A DNA stretch of 64,000 nucleotides from CAZLYK01 sp964563495. GTDB lineage: Bacteria > Acidobacteriota > Blastocatellia > RBC074. The stretch spans positions 1 through 64,000 of the forward strand of contig CAZLYK010000014.1 of NCBI GenBank assembly GCA_964563495.1, read 5' to 3'. The notes beneath the pieces are model-generated. The model searched no databases. It was not told where the DNA came from and saw only the letters and a list, made by a program, of their open reading frames with translations. The position numbers and the translations under genes were made by a program. Positions 62,298 through 64,000 of the stretch are shown here, piece after piece (position 1 is the stretch's first letter; the number at the start of each line of letters is the position of its first letter).

Positions 62298-63765
62298 GAA
62301 CTCCATTCGGCACCAATTGCCTGAAACCTGCTGGCCGACGGCGGCGGAAGCCGCACGGTCAAAACTGTTTTCTCCGGTCGACGTAGGCCCGCTCAGCCTG
62401 ACCAGCCGGACGTGGGTTCCGGCAATGGTTCCCTGGCGAGCGACCGAAGACGGTTTCGTGACGCGCAACGTGCTCGACTGGTACAGGCGCTTTGCCCGGG
62501 GGCGGCCCGGCGCAATCGTTGTTGAAGCGACCGGCGTGCGCGACATCCCTAGCGGGCCGTTGTTGCGCATCGGGCACGACCGGTTTATTCCAGGGCTGCG
62601 CCAACTGGTCGAAACCGTGCGCGAGGTGAGCGGCGGCCGGACGCGCCTGTTCATCCAGATCATTGATTTCCTGGCCGTCCGCCGCCGACCCGAAAAGGAA
62701 AAATACTTCGCGCGATTTTTGCAGATCGAAACGCGGCATCGGGAGCGGCTGGCAGCGGCGGCGCAAGACGAGCATTGGCTGACGGCTGAGGAAACGGAAC
62801 TGCGCGCGCGGCTCGCCGCCGCGCCGGATGAATTGCACGACCAGGTTTTGAGCGAACGCGAACTGGAAGCCCTGCGTTTCGGTTACCGCGAGCGCGTGAC
62901 CGACACCCACCTGCCGCAGGTCACTGAATTGCCGCGCGTCTTGCCGGGCATCTTTGCCGACGCGGCGGCGCGCGCGAAAGAAGCGGGCTTTGACGGCGTC
63001 GAATTGCATTACGCGCATGCTTACACGATGGCGTCGTTCCTGAGCGCGACGAACACCCGCGCGGACGGTTACGGCGGCGCGCGCGAAAACCGCGTGCGGC
63101 TGCCGCTGGAAGTTTACGCGGCAGTGCGCCGGCGCGTCGGCGCTGATTACGTAGTCGGCGCGCGTTTCCTCGGCGATGAAGTGATCACGGGCGGCAACCG
63201 CATCGAAGACGCCGCCTGGTTCGGCGTCGAATTTGCGCGCGCCGGGCTGGATTTTCTTTCGGTCTCGAAAGGCGGCAAATTCGAAGACGCCAAACAGCCT
63301 AAAGTCGGCCACGCCGTTTACCCATACACCGGCCAGAGTGGGTTTGAATGCATGCCGCCAATCACATCCGACGCGCGCGGCCCCTTCGGGCGCAACCTCC
63401 CGCTATCGGCGGCGATCAAACGCGCGGTCAATGCGGCGGGGTTCGCCACGCCGGTTGTCGCGGCAGGCGGCATCGGCACGTTTGAACTGGCGGAAGCGAC
63501 GTTACAGCGCAGCGAAGCGGACATCATTGCGGCGGCGCGCGCGGCACTGGCCGATCCGGACTGGTTCCTGAAAACCCGGCTGGGGCGCGGTGACGAAGTG
63601 CGGCGCTGCAATTTCACCAATTACTGCGAAGGGCTGGATCAGATGCACAAACAGGTGACCTGCAAGCTGTGGGATCGTGCGCAACTCGACGAACCGGGCA
63701 TCGCCAAAAGCGACGACGGCAAACGGCGGCTGATCGCGCCGAACTGGGAGGCAATAGAAGCATGA
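62284..63765 (+). CDS. Old Yellow Enzyme-family NADH:flavin oxidoreductase
   Basis: A 493-residue FMN TIM-barrel protein. The opening KLFSPVDVGPLSLTSRTWVP, the AKEAGFDGVELHYAHAYTMA motif and the C-terminal PVVAAGGIGTFELAEATL phosphate-binding strand mark the family. GVELHYAHAY differs from the usual GVELHxAHGYL. An insertion of about 70 residues (FLAVRRRPEKEKYF) sits before that motif. It probably supplies the ring-reduction step of a split aryl-CoA monooxygenase/reductase. The start at 62284 overlaps the monooxygenase end; its own stop overlaps the next start (ATGA). Confidence 0.83.
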   Translation: MWHPENSIRHQLPETCWPTAAEAARSKLFSPVDVGPLSLTSRTWVPAMVPWRATEDGFVTRNVLDWYRRFARGRPGAIVVEATGVRDIPSGPLLRIGHDRFIPGLRQLVETVREVSGGRTRLFIQIIDFLAVRRRPEKEKYFARFLQIETRHRERLAAAAQDEHWLTAEETELRARLAAAPDELHDQVLSERELEALRFGYRERVTDTHLPQVTELPRVLPGIFADAAARAKEAGFDGVELHYAHAYTMASFLSATNTRADGYGGARENRVRLPLEVYAAVRRRVGADYVVGARFLGDEVITGGNRIEDAAWFGVEFARAGLDFLSVSKGGKFEDAKQPKVGHAVYPYTGQSGFECMPPITSDARGPFGRNLPLSAAIKRAVNAAGFATPVVAAGGIGTFELAEATLQRSEADIIAAARAALADPDWFLKTRLGRGDEVRRCNFTNYCEGLDQMHKQVTCKLWDRAQLDEPGIAKSDDGKRRLIAPNWEAIEA

Positions 63766-64000
63766 GTTCGTTGGCCGGAAAAATTGCGCTGGTCACTGGC
63801 GGCGGGCGCGGCATAGGAGCGGCGAGCGCGCTGGCGCTGGCCGAAGCGGGCGCGGATGTGGTTGTTTGCTCGCGCTCGGCAAATGAAATCAATTCAATCG
63901 CGGACAGAATTCGCGCCGGCGGACGGCGGGCGCTGGCGCTGACCTGCGACGTGACCGACGCGGCGCAGGTGCGGCAACTGGCCGGCGATGTGGCGCGCGA
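63762..64000 (+). CDS. Short-chain dehydrogenase/reductase (partial, runs off window)
   Basis: The visible 79 residues open MSSLAGKIALVTGGGRGIGA, with the TGxxxGIG dinucleotide motif, and ALAEAGADVVVCSRS. This is a classical SDR. The ATG overlaps the OYE stop, so it is the third gene of the aryl-CoA operon. A role in oxidising a ring hydroxyl or beta-hydroxyacyl-CoA intermediate is plausible but cannot be judged from this part. Confidence 0.9.
   Translation, partial: MSSLAGKIALVTGGGRGIGAASALALAEAGADVVVCSRSANEINSIADRIRAGGRRALALTCDVTDAAQVRQLAGDVAR

Overview
The window looks like chromosomal DNA of a GC-rich, Gram-negative-type soil or sediment heterotroph. The gene mix (zf-HC2 anti-sigma factors paired with sigma factors and TPR-CHAT proteins, winged-helix/TolB-like regulators, many exported beta-propellers, GH127 and CE15 enzymes, DUF3179, class II photolyase, GlnRS) suggests Acidobacteriota, possibly the Blastocatellia. 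That placement is an inference from gene content only. No rRNA, tRNA, CRISPR array or intact transposase was seen.

Layout. (1) 0-7.3 kb: exported GH127 arabinofuranosidase-like enzyme, S9 peptidase, a small Cys-rich secreted protein, a remnant of a phenylacetate-CoA-ligase-like gene and a Fes-like esterase. (2) 7.3-9.7 kb: membrane protein, Ada, intradiol-dioxygenase-like protein. (3) 9.7-15.1 kb: a light-response locus with class II photolyase, SDR/DUF2867 protein, fasciclin protein and a CarH/LitR-type B12 photoreceptor regulator, interspersed with truncated SRPBCC, lipocalin and MOSC genes and carrying a shared TTGACTAGACA-like motif. (4) 15.2-31 kb: two modules of TPR-CHAT caspase-like protein, zf-HC2 membrane anti-sigma and sigma factor. 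They flank an operon of a coiled-coil small protein, a DUF3179 protein with an in-frame UGA and a SECIS-like hairpin (probable selenoprotein), a drug-type ABC exporter and a decayed TetR gene. (5) 31-36.8 kb: small DUF1059 and SnoaL-like proteins, then a LamG/IPT protein overlapping a large secreted protein with dockerin-like and cohesin-like modules. (6) 36.9-46 kb: B12-radical SAM enzyme, sulfatase, exported methyltransferase fusion, zinc-ribbon protein, glnS and gltX. (7) 46-53 kb: VOC dioxygenase-like protein, PQQ-like propeller, pobA, MFS transporter and feruloyl-CoA synthase, a likely aromatic-acid catabolic run. (8) 53-64 kb: fatty-acid desaturase, LVIVD-type propeller plus DUF305 pair, CE15 glucuronoyl esterase, PQQ-like/EF-hand protein, and an aryl-CoA monooxygenase/OYE/SDR operon running off the end.

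Taken together, much of the window fits plant-polymer and lignin-aromatic turnover: arabinose side chains (GH127), lignin-carbohydrate esters (CE15), ferulate activation (Fcs), 4-hydroxybenzoate hydroxylation (PobA) and aryl-CoA oxidation. Regulatory and stress layers (CarH light sensing, Ada, sigma/anti-sigma/CHAT) sit between these blocks.

Two related families of non-coding palindromic repeats are scattered between genes. Family A is built on AGACAGGATTAACAGGAT and reaches 49-bp perfect arms. Family B is built on GACCGCGAGGACGCGGTC. They share the end motif ACAGCAATTTTCA and in one place are joined. Together with at least six truncated or frame-shifted gene remnants they point to repeated local deletion and rearrangement.
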